Part shown: in pieces, positions 1-7,743 of the stretch
Layout: each line of letters begins with the position of its first letter
How positions within the stretch are numbered: position 1 is the first letter of the stretch
Source of the DNA: G965199725 sp965199725
GTDB lineage: Bacteria > Pseudomonadota > Gammaproteobacteria > Nitrosococcales > Methylophagaceae
Direction: 5' to 3'
Length of the DNA: 64,000 nt
NCBI GenBank assembly: GCA_965199725.1
Contig: OZ241321.1
Coordinates: forward strand, 558,001 to 622,000
Notes under the pieces: model-generated
The model's input: the letters and a program-made list of their open reading frames with translations, nothing else
What the model was told of the DNA's origin: nothing
The model's database searches: none
Program-made: the position numbers and the translations under genes

Positions 1-44
1 ATTAGCGCTCAATAGAACATCGCAGCCTCGTTTTAATTGCATAT

Positions 45-236
45 TCATGATAAGCGCATAGTGTGCATGACTACTGAGCGCATCATTGACCAAACACCCT
101 TTTTTGATGTCTCGTCCAGACAGGTAAAATCAGCGATATGCAGTTTGCCTTCAAGAATCAAGGATTCAAGCCTAGTCGCATCAAAGGCTAAGTGAATAGA
201 ATCAATATGGGCATCTGATAAATTATCCACTGTCAT
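45..236 (-). CDS. Small conserved-looking protein of unknown function (63 aa)
   Basis: I do not recognise this gene. The open frame extends further upstream, but a strong Shine-Dalgarno (GGGAGG) lies 4-5 nt before the ATG at 236, so I use that start (MTVDNLSDAH). The product is a 63-residue soluble protein with no signal peptide or membrane segment. It is rich in Asp, Leu and His and has one Cys (FTCLDE). A perfect TATAAT and a Fur-box-like AT-rich palindrome lie upstream, which suggests an iron-responsive small protein. It is transcribed away from its neighbour ylqF in a separate unit. Function is unassigned. I am fairly sure it is a real gene because of the SD and promoter. Confidence 0.6.
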   Translation of the reverse strand: MTVDNLSDAHIDSIHLAFDATRLESLILEGKLHIADFTCLDETSKKGVWSMMRSVVMHTMRLS

Positions 237-267
237 TTTCCTCCCTTCGTGTGTGAAACCCAAGTTG

Positions 268-310
268 ATTATAACCAGATTTTAAAAAAATGCAAATGAT
301 TATTATTGTT
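268..310 (-). promoter_or_regulatory. Sigma70 promoter overlapped by a Fur-box-like element
   Basis: On the minus strand a perfect TATAAT (plus-strand 268-273) lies 17 bp from a TTTGCA -35 (291-296). Overlapping the -35 is GCAAATGATTATTATTGTT (292-310), which matches the 19-bp Fur consensus GATAATGATAATCATTATC at 13 of 19 positions. This would place the 63-aa gene under iron repression. The match is by eye. Confidence 0.4.
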
Positions 311-340
311 ATTTAGATATTTTTCAAGATGCCTACGCTT

Positions 341-1171
341 TTATGTAATCATTTCTGGTGTTTCTAAGGTAATGCGACCGATAGCACCATCCCGAAACTC
401 GGTTAAGACAATTCTAGCGGCACGATTAAGATCGACGATACCGCCAACGCCCAAACAACGACGCTTTGCGCCAATCATTGCCAACAGCGTCTGCCCATCC
501 TCCACTAATTCATTTAACCGGTAGCGAACCTTTAATGCGTTAGGATACATACGACGTAAATAATCAATGGCGTATATGGCAATTTCATCATTGTGGATCG
601 CCTTCTCCTTAATAGCACCAGTTACTGCCAAACGATATCCACGGTCCTCGCTGGCTAATTTTGGCCACAATACCCCTGGTGTATCCAGCAATGTAATGCC
701 TTGATCCAGTTTAATCTGCTGCTGGCTTCTGGTTACCGTAGGTTCATTAGCAGTTCTGGCAACCACTCGTCCCGCTAAGATATTGATAAGTGTTGATTTT
801 CCGACATTAGGAATACCCATAATCATCGCCTCAATGCTAGCCGATTTTGCCGGTATCATGTTGCGGCATAATCTCAACAAACCGCGCATTTTTTCAGGCT
901 GGCTACTTGTAACCGCTATTGTTTTAATGCCTTGTTGCTTTTCTAGATAATTCTGCCACTTTTTAGTTAAAACAGGATCAGCAAGATCGCATTTACTTAA
1001 CACATTAATACACGGTTTATCTTCACGCATGGTTGCCAGCATTGGATTTTTGCTACTGAAAGGAATACGTGCATCAATAATCTCAATAACAATATCAACC
1101 TGTGGCAAACGTAAACGCATCGCTTTGCTGGCCTTGTGCATATGGCCAGGATACCAATTAACAGCAGACAT
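341..1171 (-). CDS. ylqF: YlqF/RbgA-type ribosome biogenesis GTPase
   Basis: Circularly permuted GTPase of the YlqF/RbgA/YawG family, which acts in large-subunit ribosome assembly. The protein is 276 aa, the usual length. The N-terminus NWYPGHMHKA is the family signature. The G motifs appear in permuted order: G4-like SKCD (residues about 59-62, SKxD instead of NKxD), then G1 GIPNVGKST (about 119-127), then G3 DTPG (about 163-166). A C-terminal helical RNA-contact domain follows. The start lies 2 bp after the stop of the CvfB-like gene, so the two are probably co-transcribed and translationally coupled. Confidence 0.92.
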   Translation of the reverse strand: MSAVNWYPGHMHKASKAMRLRLPQVDIVIEIIDARIPFSSKNPMLATMREDKPCINVLSKCDLADPVLTKKWQNYLEKQQGIKTIAVTSSQPEKMRGLLRLCRNMIPAKSASIEAMIMGIPNVGKSTLINILAGRVVARTANEPTVTRSQQQIKLDQGITLLDTPGVLWPKLASEDRGYRLAVTGAIKEKAIHNDEIAIYAIDYLRRMYPNALKVRYRLNELVEDGQTLLAMIGAKRRCLGVGGIVDLNRAARIVLTEFRDGAIGRITLETPEMIT

Positions 1172-1173
1172 CG

Positions 1174-2019
1174 TTAAGTCTTATTGACTAATGAAATATG
1201 GGTGTTTTTTATCACGATAAGGCGCTTTTTATATAACTTTCCCAATGCTTTTTTATAGCTTGACTTACTCACACTAAACTGATCAAAAATCTTTTTCGGT
1301 GAGCTTTTATCAGTTAAAGTGGATTGCCCGCCATGACGTTTAAGAAAACATAAAATCTCTACTGATAGATCATCTAGTGCCTGCCGATTAGTAAGCTTCA
1401 AGCATACATCTATTTTTTTATCTTGGCGAATACGTTTGATATAACCGGTTATTGTTTGTCCTATCATGACTGGCTTAAGCGTGTCACTATGAAATAACAA
1501 TCCAGTAACAGCATTATCAATCACCACATTAAACCCAAGCGGTGTGCGTGCAAAAATCAGCAGATCCACCGCTTGTTGCTGCTCAAAACCTGCTGACGTA
1601 TCAGGCAAAAATTTAGCTAATTTTGTACTAGCTACAATGCGCGTTGAGGCGCTATCAATATAAAGATACACCACATAAGATTGCCCAACGCGCATAGCTC
1701 TTTGTTGCTGACCATAAGGCACCAGTAAATCTTTAGGTAAACCCCAATCAACAAAAGCGCCCACTGTGTTCACAGCAACTACCTTAAGAAAAGCGCATTG
1801 ACCAACCATTGCTTTTGGAATATCAGTAGTAGCAATTATCCTGTCTGCTGAATCCATATAAACAAACACATCCAGTACATCACCCACAGCACAGTTTTGC
1901 GTTACATAGCGCTTTGGCAGTAATATTTCCTGCGTATCACTACCCTCCAGATAAACACCAAAGCTCACTTTTTTCAATACGGTTAGTGTATTGAATTGCC
2001 CTAGTTTGGCCATAGTCAT
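1174..2019 (-). CDS. CvfB-type S1-domain RNA-binding protein
   Basis: The 281-aa protein matches the CvfB (YitL) family layout. Three OB/S1-like segments lie at about residues 1-65, 70-135 and 145-210. A C-terminal winged helix follows at about 215-280 (FLKRHGGQSTLTDKSSPKKI is its start). Family members bind RNA; CvfB was described as a virulence regulator in Staphylococcus, and its role in Gammaproteobacteria is poorly known. ATG codons at 2019 and 2013 are both possible; neither has a strong SD. It heads a two-gene unit with ylqF, which suggests a role in translation or ribosome function. Confidence 0.8.
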   Translation of the reverse strand: MTMAKLGQFNTLTVLKKVSFGVYLEGSDTQEILLPKRYVTQNCAVGDVLDVFVYMDSADRIIATTDIPKAMVGQCAFLKVVAVNTVGAFVDWGLPKDLLVPYGQQQRAMRVGQSYVVYLYIDSASTRIVASTKLAKFLPDTSAGFEQQQAVDLLIFARTPLGFNVVIDNAVTGLLFHSDTLKPVMIGQTITGYIKRIRQDKKIDVCLKLTNRQALDDLSVEILCFLKRHGGQSTLTDKSSPKKIFDQFSVSKSSYKKALGKLYKKRLIVIKNTHISLVNKT

Positions 2020-2302
2020 GCCCAGAATAAAATGATAATGGATTGTAACTTAAATTTGATAATGAACCATCGATAAATACTTAATTAAGTTGCCAATATG
2101 CATATGCACTGGCAAACATAATCATAGAAAAATGGATTTAGCCATCATACAGGATGTATGACTATTATCCGTTATTGCAAAATACTTAAAATATTAAGGA
2201 TGTTTGTAAAAATTGGATAATCAATCTTAAATGATAGGCTACTGATAAATATTATCATCTTGACACTGTAAAATATGAGGCTTAGGATAACTGCTAGCAG
2301 TT

Positions 2303-3098
2303 ATGTGCCAAAACAGTCACTCCTTAGTCAGTAAAAGATTGCTAAGTAGTCCCAGAAACAAAATTAAAATGAAAGCAACCAAGAGTCATGGGTATGGGTG
2401 TTTTCTTACTTTTCTCCAAAAGAAAGAGAAATATTCTAAAAGATTTACTACGGATGAATTAATTGGTGCAATAGGTTGGAAAAAATCAACTTTTAAAACG
2501 TACCTTAATAAAGGTTAGTTATCCGATTTTGTGAGTGAGATTTCGGCTGATTTATACGAAGTATCCAATTCACTGAACTTGTTGCTGACTGGAGTTTCTA
2601 AAAAATATCGCAAAGCAAACATAGACGTCGACTAGGACATAACTGTAAGTCAAAACTAGCAAAAGCTTTACTATGCAAATCACGCGATAATATGCTTTTA
2701 GCTCTAGAGCTATATAACCGACCCCGTCTTTGAAAAATAGAATGGATGTTTTTGTAATGTGCTTTTGCATGGCTTGGGAACAGCTCTTGAAAGCTATAAT
2801 CATCGAAAATCAAGGTGATGATAGCGCCATATATAAAAACCTTAATAAAAATGGCATAAAAGAAACTATTGCTTTACAAAAATCTACTAACCTTAACCTT
2901 TCTGATGGTGATGAAGTAAGGGCAAACTTAGAGAAGGTAGTCTTTCTTAGAAAACAAGCGACGCAATTATTGATGCCAGAAATTCAAGGTATTACCTCAC
3001 GTTTTTTCCAGTCAGGTATCTGCAATTACTCTTCAAATGCTTGCAGACTTTTCGGATGTAGCGGGACACTTGAAATGCGACAAAAAAACAGTGCGTAA
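2303..3098 (+). pseudogene. Decayed DUF3644-family gene
   Basis: Pieces in several frames join into one DUF3644-like protein. The first is KATKSHGYGCFL through FKTYLNKG (to 2518), which continues in frame after a TAG as LSDFVSEISADLYEVSNSLN. Then SRDNMLLALELYNRP appears (about 2677-2724). After a frame change at about 2730 comes FVMCFCMAWEQLLKA, then FLRKQATQLLMPEIQGI and RFFQSG. At least two in-frame stops and two frame changes are needed. DUF3644 proteins often sit near defence or mobile genes and have no settled biochemical role. At the 3' end another frame reads LADFSDVAGHLKCDKKTVRK to 3132, possibly a helix-turn-helix tail from a different gene. Confidence 0.7.
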
Positions 3099-3125
3099 AA
3101 TTAAAAATAGGCTATACAAAAAGTT

Positions 3126-3338
3126 TTATTGATATTTTAAGATAATAAATAATTTTATGCTATAAATATCCTGCCAAAACCATGTTTTCGGGCGGGCAAT
3201 GGTGCCGTCCGGCCATTTAACAAATATATTATGCTGATAGCCATCGCCGTTGATCCATTCCAGTGCTTGCAATTCACGGACCGATCGCAACTGTGCAGGA
3301 TATAATTTCATTAGTGCATGTTCACCAGATTTAAACAA
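3126..3338 (-). pseudogene. Fragment of a Mu-like (MuA family) transposase
   Basis: The residues MKLYPAQLRSVRELQALEW, NGDGYQHNIFVKWPDG and RPKTWFWQDIYS resemble the start of the catalytic core of MuA-type phage transposases. The Asp in NGDGYQHN sits where I expect the first catalytic acidic residue. Only about 60 of the roughly 600-700 expected residues remain, so both the N-terminal DNA-binding part and the rest of the DDE core are gone. The fragment points away from the adjacent phage repressor gene, as the A gene does relative to c in Mu. Recognition is by memory of the family, without a database search. Confidence 0.55.
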
Positions 3339-4032
3339 GAAATGGCCAGGCTTGGTTGGACTAAATCTAAAACAGCTGAATTAGCTGGTGTATCGTTAGT
3401 CACTGTGTATAATTGGTTAAAAAATGGTGACATAAAAATGCACCAATTATCAGTTTTGAAGTCTAATGGGTTAGACATTAATTATTTGCTTAGTAGTGAA
3501 AATACGGGTCCCAGTTTAAAAAATGACTCTCAAGTAAAAAACAAGCAAAAAAATGTTAATAAACAAATAGATACAGTTAACTGGGGCCCTGAAAAAGAAG
3601 TGGGACCTAAATCAGCCACCATCCCCCAGTTCGACGTGTCATTTCCCCCAGGCTTAGGCCAATATCCAGAAGATCATCCCTTAACGATAAATAATCGCAC
3701 TTTTAGCATCCAATGGCTAAATAAAAAAGGGCTGCAACCAGATAAATTAGTATTGGTAAGAGTGCAAGGCGACTCATATGGAACCATTACTTGAAGATAA
3801 AGATATAGTAATGATTGATCGTGCTCAAAATAGCCCACAACACAAGATACCGCTAGCTTTCAGACTAGAAAATGAACTATACATTAAATTGTGCCAGAGA
3901 GATGGAGCGGGCAACTTAACAATGATTTCAGTTAATAAGTCCTACCCTGATATTATTATTAACAAAGACAATCCGCCTACTGATTTTGAGATATTAGGCG
4001 CAATAGTTTGGCAGGCGCACAGTTGGATTTAA
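3318..4032 (+). pseudogene. Frameshifted phage CI/LexA-like repressor (XRE HTH plus S24 peptidase)
   Basis: The N-terminal frame (3318-3794) holds an XRE helix-turn-helix (TKSKTAELAGVSLVTVYNWL). A linker rich in Lys, Asn and Gln follows. The start of an S24 peptidase ends in VRVQGDS, then YGTIT and a stop. The other frame continues at 3778 with MEPLLEDKDIVMID and FRLENELYIKL, containing the expected Ser-flanking MEP and a candidate catalytic Lys. An intact gene would read GDSMEP, so one extra base in gactcatatgg (about 3773-3783) breaks the protein exactly at its catalytic serine. The start sits only a few bases from the transposase fragment on the other strand, so the usual operator region has been deleted. 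Confidence 0.78.
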
Positions 4033-4333
4033 GGCACTTAAAAATACAATTTAAATATTCTTTAAACACTGTTTAAACGTTGTTTTAATTGTCGCCAACC
4101 ATGTGTCTATTTTTAGCTAAATTGAAGATACTTAAAAAAGTCGCCATTCTAAAAACAATTAACCGACCCCCTCAGCGCACTTGCTAAACCTTTGTTATTG
4201 TTGGATTTATCCCGCTAAATCCCGCTTTATCCCGCTTTATCTCGGATGTCGCAATTCATGTGGGATCTTACATCGGAACAGCATTTTTGAACGCTGCCCA
4301 TACAGGGATGATTTCATTAGTTGGTGACCTTCA
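4033..4333. other. Gene-free stretch downstream of the prophage remnant
   Basis: AT-rich sequence with no supportable gene. It contains a short tandem repeat (listed separately). One frame stays open from about 4190 to 4393 without a convincing start codon or recognisable domain. Confidence 0.4.
4211..4240 (+). repeat. Three tandem copies of a 10-bp unit cccgctttat
   Basis: Seen directly: cccgctaaat, cccgctttat, cccgctttat in tandem, followed by a degenerate tctcgg. The copies are perfect except for two bases in the first. It lies between the phage repressor remnant and another gene remnant. Function unknown; slippage is the simple origin. Confidence 0.75.
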
Positions 4334-4381
4334 GTGCCCTCCTGCTTCTGTCCTAAAACAAACTATGGCAATACTGTTGCG

Positions 4382-4601
4382 ATGGAAATCCTAACTCTAG
4401 CAGAGAGATTAACTAAAGACATCCAAAATACGGATGATATTAAATTTGCTATCCCACTAAATATCAAATCGTTATCTGCTAAGGCTGGTGATGTTGACGG
4501 TCAACCAATCACGTTCACGCTACTAGATAAATAATGAAGATGATATTGAAGATCCACAGAAAGCCTTAATCGTAGATAAACCAATCGAAGGACTACGATA
4601 A
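4382..4601 (+). pseudogene. Unrecognised gene remnant with one frameshift
   Basis: The frame MEILTLAERLTKDIQNTDD to ITFTLLDK ends in a stop at 4532-4534. In another frame the text continues as NEDDIEDPQKALIVDKPIEG and stops at 4599-4601. The two parts join into one plausible acidic protein of about 70 aa broken by a one-base shift near 4530. I do not recognise the family. There is no clear SD. It lies inside the decayed island, so a degraded fragment is more likely than two small genes. Confidence 0.3.
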
Positions 4602-4689
4602 AAGGCACTGAATAAATTTTTAAGAAAGAATTCGTAGGACTTAACATTCTTAAGTATGCGTCAGGTTCAATGTTTAAAAATTGTGATGC

Positions 4690-5303
4690 ACGGCCCTCTC
4701 AGTGCTAGGTTACTCAATTATTAACGCCGCGTTATTTTATTGGGTCTATCTCAATGTAAGTATCGTCCAATTGCCTATCAATCTTTGGATTGTACTGGCC
4801 TGTATTTTTCTTGCCGATATTGCATACTACTGGGAGCATCGTTTTGTTCACCGCGTCGGTTTTGGCTGGGCAACACATACAGTGCATCACAGATCGCTCT
4901 ATTTTAATATATCCGTAGCTTACCGTTTCGGACCATTCCATTGGATGGTTTAATGCCATTGTTTTTTCATTTGCCTCTAGCTTTTCTCGGGTTTAACCCG
5001 CTGGTAATTTTTCTTGCAGAGATGACCGTTCAGGTTTACCAAACATTGCTACACACTGAGGTTGTCAAAAATCTTCCGCGCCCAATTGAGATCATTTTCA
5101 ATACACCATCACGCCACCCCGTACATCACGGTTCTAACCCGCAGTATATTGACAAGAATTATGCGGTAATTTTCATAATTTGGGACAAAATTTTCGGAAC
5201 ATTCGAACCCGAGCAAGAAAAAGTGATATATGGAATTACTCAACTCATAGAAACAGTCAACGCATTAAAAATTTTCTTTTTTGGTTATACTAAATTTATT
5301 TAG
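4690..5303 (+). pseudogene. Sterol desaturase / fatty acid hydroxylase family gene, truncated and frameshifted
   Basis: All three histidine clusters of this membrane di-iron family are present: HRFVH, HTVHH and HPVHHG. Hydrophobic segments flank them. The reading frame breaks after YRFGP. The sequence ccattccatt at about 4934-4943 is a 5-bp tandem duplication, and removing one copy restores GPLDGLMPLFFHLP in one frame. The N-terminus starts just after a stop codon at 4684-4686 with no SD, so roughly 50-70 residues are missing compared with usual members of about 260-300 aa. Intact relatives hydroxylate or desaturate sterols, fatty alcohols or carotenoids in the membrane; the substrate here cannot be told. 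Confidence 0.8.
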
Positions 5304-5648
5304 AAAAATGCTATCAACAAATAATTTTAGTACATCTCTAGACTACTTTGTGCGCCCTCTAGCTGGAGAAGCCCACAAGAAAATAATGAATAACTACCTT
5401 ATTAGTAAAATTGACATACAACAACGCCTACATCCGACTGTCACTCTATTAAGCGTTTGCGCCCCAAAGACTTGTGTTACTTTTTTCAAAATTAAATTAT
5501 AATACACTGGAACATAGAATCACAGAAAGGAGGTTATGGTCAGATAGAAATTTATCAAGGTTTTTGCAACATAGTGACAGGCTATTTATTTAATTAATAG
5601 CTTTCATGACAAAGAATTGATGGTATTCTTTTATGAAGAAATAAAGCT
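5304..5648. other. AT-rich gap inside the decayed island
   Basis: I see no supportable gene, RNA or repeat. The open frames here have no domain and poor coding character. Confidence 0.4.
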
Positions 5649-6491
5649 ATGAATATTGTTAGAAAGATTAATATATCAGCTAGGTACAGATGGAAAAATA
5701 GTTACATTCTAAGGCCTGTAAACGAAGTGATAAGCTATATTTTCGATTCCGTAAAGTCTACTCTACCGCCAAATCAAGTTCGGTTAGCCATATTCGGTCA
5801 AGGGCGAACAGGGTCTATCTTAATTAGAAGGTTTGATCTGCTCAACGGAATATTTTCTTGAAAATGGAGAAATATTCAATGCTTCTCGAGGTGAAATACG
5901 TTACCCAATTAAAAATATCTCCGTGGTTTAGTAAAGCTTAAGCCTTCTAAAAATTTTATTTTCCACGTTAAGCCTTACCAACTAACTAAAGATCGCAAAC
6001 GATTGATTGATCCTGCTGAATTTCTGCATACACTTTACAATGATGGCTGGAAAATTATCTACTTACGAAGAAAAGACAAGGTAAAACATGCATTATCAAA
6101 ATTCGTAGCAGATTATCGGAAGGGCTATCATAAGTTTGATGATAATAAAGAACACCTCAGTCTAAGTATAGACTGCGGTGATTTCATTGACAGTGTCGCC
6201 GCACGATTTACATTTGAGAAAATTGAGCGTGATGCGCTAGCGAAAGTTTCATATCATCAAGTAATTTATGAAGACGATCTTGAAAAAAACGATATGCATC
6301 AAGCGACAGTCAACAAAATACTTGACTATACTTTATTAAAAAACTGCAAGATCCCACCCACGAAATATCACAAAGTCAATACTCAATCATTAAAAGACTT
6401 AATAGCCAATTACGATGAATTGGCGGATGCCTTAAAGAAAAAGAAATGGGTAGGGAATTCTGATGGCATCAGAGATTTTTTACAATTATAA
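5649..6491 (+). pseudogene. Sulfotransferase-like gene broken by frameshifts
   Basis: The first frame gives LAIFGQGRTGSILI, resembling the PAPS-binding P-loop-like start of Stf0/sulfotransferase-family proteins, and stops at 5859-5861. A second frame continues as LICSTEYFLENGEIFNASRG and then stops. A third frame gives FHVKPYQLTKDRKRLIDPAE and runs to 6491 through GWKIIYLRRKDKVKHALSKF, the usual second motif region. Two frame changes are required (about 5830 and 5930). Intact relatives move sulfate from PAPS to a carbohydrate or lipid. The family call rests on motif appearance only. Confidence 0.55.
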
Positions 6492-6599
6492 TATACGAAA
6501 AACTAATACTTATAACAATCTACAAAATAAAGTAATGTTAGCCGCTATGTTTATCGCCTGAATTATGTTAGCTGATATATTGAAAGTAGGTGATTATTT

Positions 6600-6887
6600 A
6601 TGTTACTTCTGCGTCAAATAACACTAACAAGTTTGCTCGCGATCAGTCTCAGTATTACAACTCAAAGTAAGGCGCAAAACTTAGAAGAGTGCGCTGAATT
6701 TCTTCCTGGCGGACATACATACGAAGTCGTTATCAAGCTTGAGATTAGTAAGAAGTTGCAAGAACCTAAATTTGCTGGAGAGTTTTCCGTCAAAGGCGGT
6801 ACAGACGCTACATCTGATTTTGATATCAGTGCTTTTGTCAAATGTGCAGGCCCGTTAATCAAAAATGAGGCAGGCATACAAAAATAA
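6600..6887 (+). CDS. Small exported protein of unknown function (95 aa)
   Basis: A clear Sec signal peptide (MLLLRQITLTSLLAISLSIT, probable cleavage after QSKA) leads a mature domain of about 70 residues with two Cys (ECAEF, VKCAG) that could form a disulfide. No lipobox is seen. A purine-rich stretch (GTAGGTGA) precedes the ATG. The gene ends 5 bp before the RBS-associated ATG of the downstream methyltransferase, so the two are probably in one transcript. I do not recognise the family. It is one of the few intact frames in this island. Confidence 0.6.
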   Translation: MLLLRQITLTSLLAISLSITTQSKAQNLEECAEFLPGGHTYEVVIKLEISKKLQEPKFAGEFSVKGGTDATSDFDISAFVKCAGPLIKNEAGIQK

Positions 6888-6901
6888 AGGAGATGCCAGC
6901 A

Positions 6902-7651
6902 GTGGCACAAAAATGGGATTCTGAAAAATATTCACAACAGGCTGTATTTGTTTCCAAGCTTGGCTTACCGGTTTTTGACTTACTGGCACCGCAGCACAAT
7001 GAAACAATTCTTGATCTTGGCTGTGGCGATGGAACCTTAGCGCAAAAATTAACCGTATTAGGCTGTGATGTCACTGGGGTTGATACTAGTGAAAGCATGG
7101 TGTCTGCTGCCAGAAAAAAAGGTATTAAAGCATTCTGCCAAAGCGGGGAACAGCTGACGTTTAATGATGAATTTGATGCTGTATTCAGCAATGCGGCGCT
7201 TCATTGGATGAAAGATTATCATGCAGTATTAAAGGGTGTTGTAGCTTCTTTGCATAGCAATGGTCGTTTTGTTGGCGAGTTTGGCGGATTTGGCAATATT
7301 GCCTCAATTGCAGAGGCAATAAAATCAGTTTATCAACAAACCTTCCAACTTGATGAATATCAATCACCCTGGTTTTTTCCATCAGCGCAAAAATATCAAA
7401 TAATCCTTGAGGGACACGGCTTTGTTGTTGATTATATTGAGTTAATTGATCGCCCAACACCATTAGATTCAGGTATATCTGCGTGGTTAAAAACCTTTGC
7501 TAACCATGCAACGTCATCAATGGATAAAATAGCAAAAGACCATTTTCTTACTCAGGTTGAAAAACTGTTAAAACCTAAATTATATAGTGAAAAAAATGGC
7601 TGGGTTGCCGATTACGTTCGTCTAAGATTTTGTGCAAGAAAAGCCTTATAA
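6902..7651 (+). CDS. Class I SAM-dependent methyltransferase
   Basis: A 249-aa Rossmann-fold methyltransferase with the SAM-binding motif ILDLGCGDGTLA (about residues 40-50). An acidic residue ends the next strand (GVDTSESM), and motif IV-like FSNAALHWM follows. The last feature resembles trans-aconitate methyltransferases and the BioC/UbiE-like group, so the substrate is uncertain. The SD AAAGGAG touches an ATG at 6893 with no spacing, but lies 9 nt before a GTG at 6902, so I choose GTG. It follows the small exported protein in the same direction. No frameshift is seen. Confidence 0.8.
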   Translation: MAQKWDSEKYSQQAVFVSKLGLPVFDLLAPQHNETILDLGCGDGTLAQKLTVLGCDVTGVDTSESMVSAARKKGIKAFCQSGEQLTFNDEFDAVFSNAALHWMKDYHAVLKGVVASLHSNGRFVGEFGGFGNIASIAEAIKSVYQQTFQLDEYQSPWFFPSAQKYQIILEGHGFVVDYIELIDRPTPLDSGISAWLKTFANHATSSMDKIAKDHFLTQVEKLLKPKLYSEKNGWVADYVRLRFCARKAL

Positions 7652-7689
7652 CAAGGTCACATTCGGCAAGCTTAGCAACTATAAGGCTT
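7641..7689. repeat. 10-bp perfect inverted repeat at the end of the methyltransferase gene
   Basis: AAGCCTTATA (7641-7650, overlapping the stop codon) is repeated inverted as TATAAGGCTT (7680-7689) with 29 bp between. A second small palindrome, TAAGGC-TTAG-GCCTTA, overlaps the right arm. There is no T-run after it, so it is not a canonical terminator. It may be a transcript-end hairpin or a mobile-element relic. Confidence 0.45.
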
Positions 7690-7743
7690 AGGCCTTAGCC
7701 ATTTCTGTTACAACCTTAAGAAATCATAGAAAGCAAACCAAAA

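Noticed and set aside
2570..2813. Two overlapping minus-strand open frames opposite the DUF3644 remnant
   Set aside because: They are antisense to recognisable DUF3644 coding text and have no domain or SD.
3773..3783. Programmed frameshift in the phage repressor
   Set aside because: There is no slippery heptamer or stimulatory structure, and the surrounding prophage is already deleted; a mutation is simpler.
4211..4240. CRISPR-like array
   Set aside because: Units are 10 bp, directly tandem and without spacers; no cas genes in the window.
4190..4393. Plus-strand frame open for about 65 codons (reads SDVAIHVGSYIGTAFLNAAH)
   Set aside because: It begins after a stop without a start codon or SD, runs through the 10-bp tandem repeat, and resembles no family I know.
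5281..5502. Plus-strand 73-aa open frame after the desaturase remnant
   Set aside because: Overlaps the remnant's end, has no SD, low-complexity coding character and no recognisable domain.
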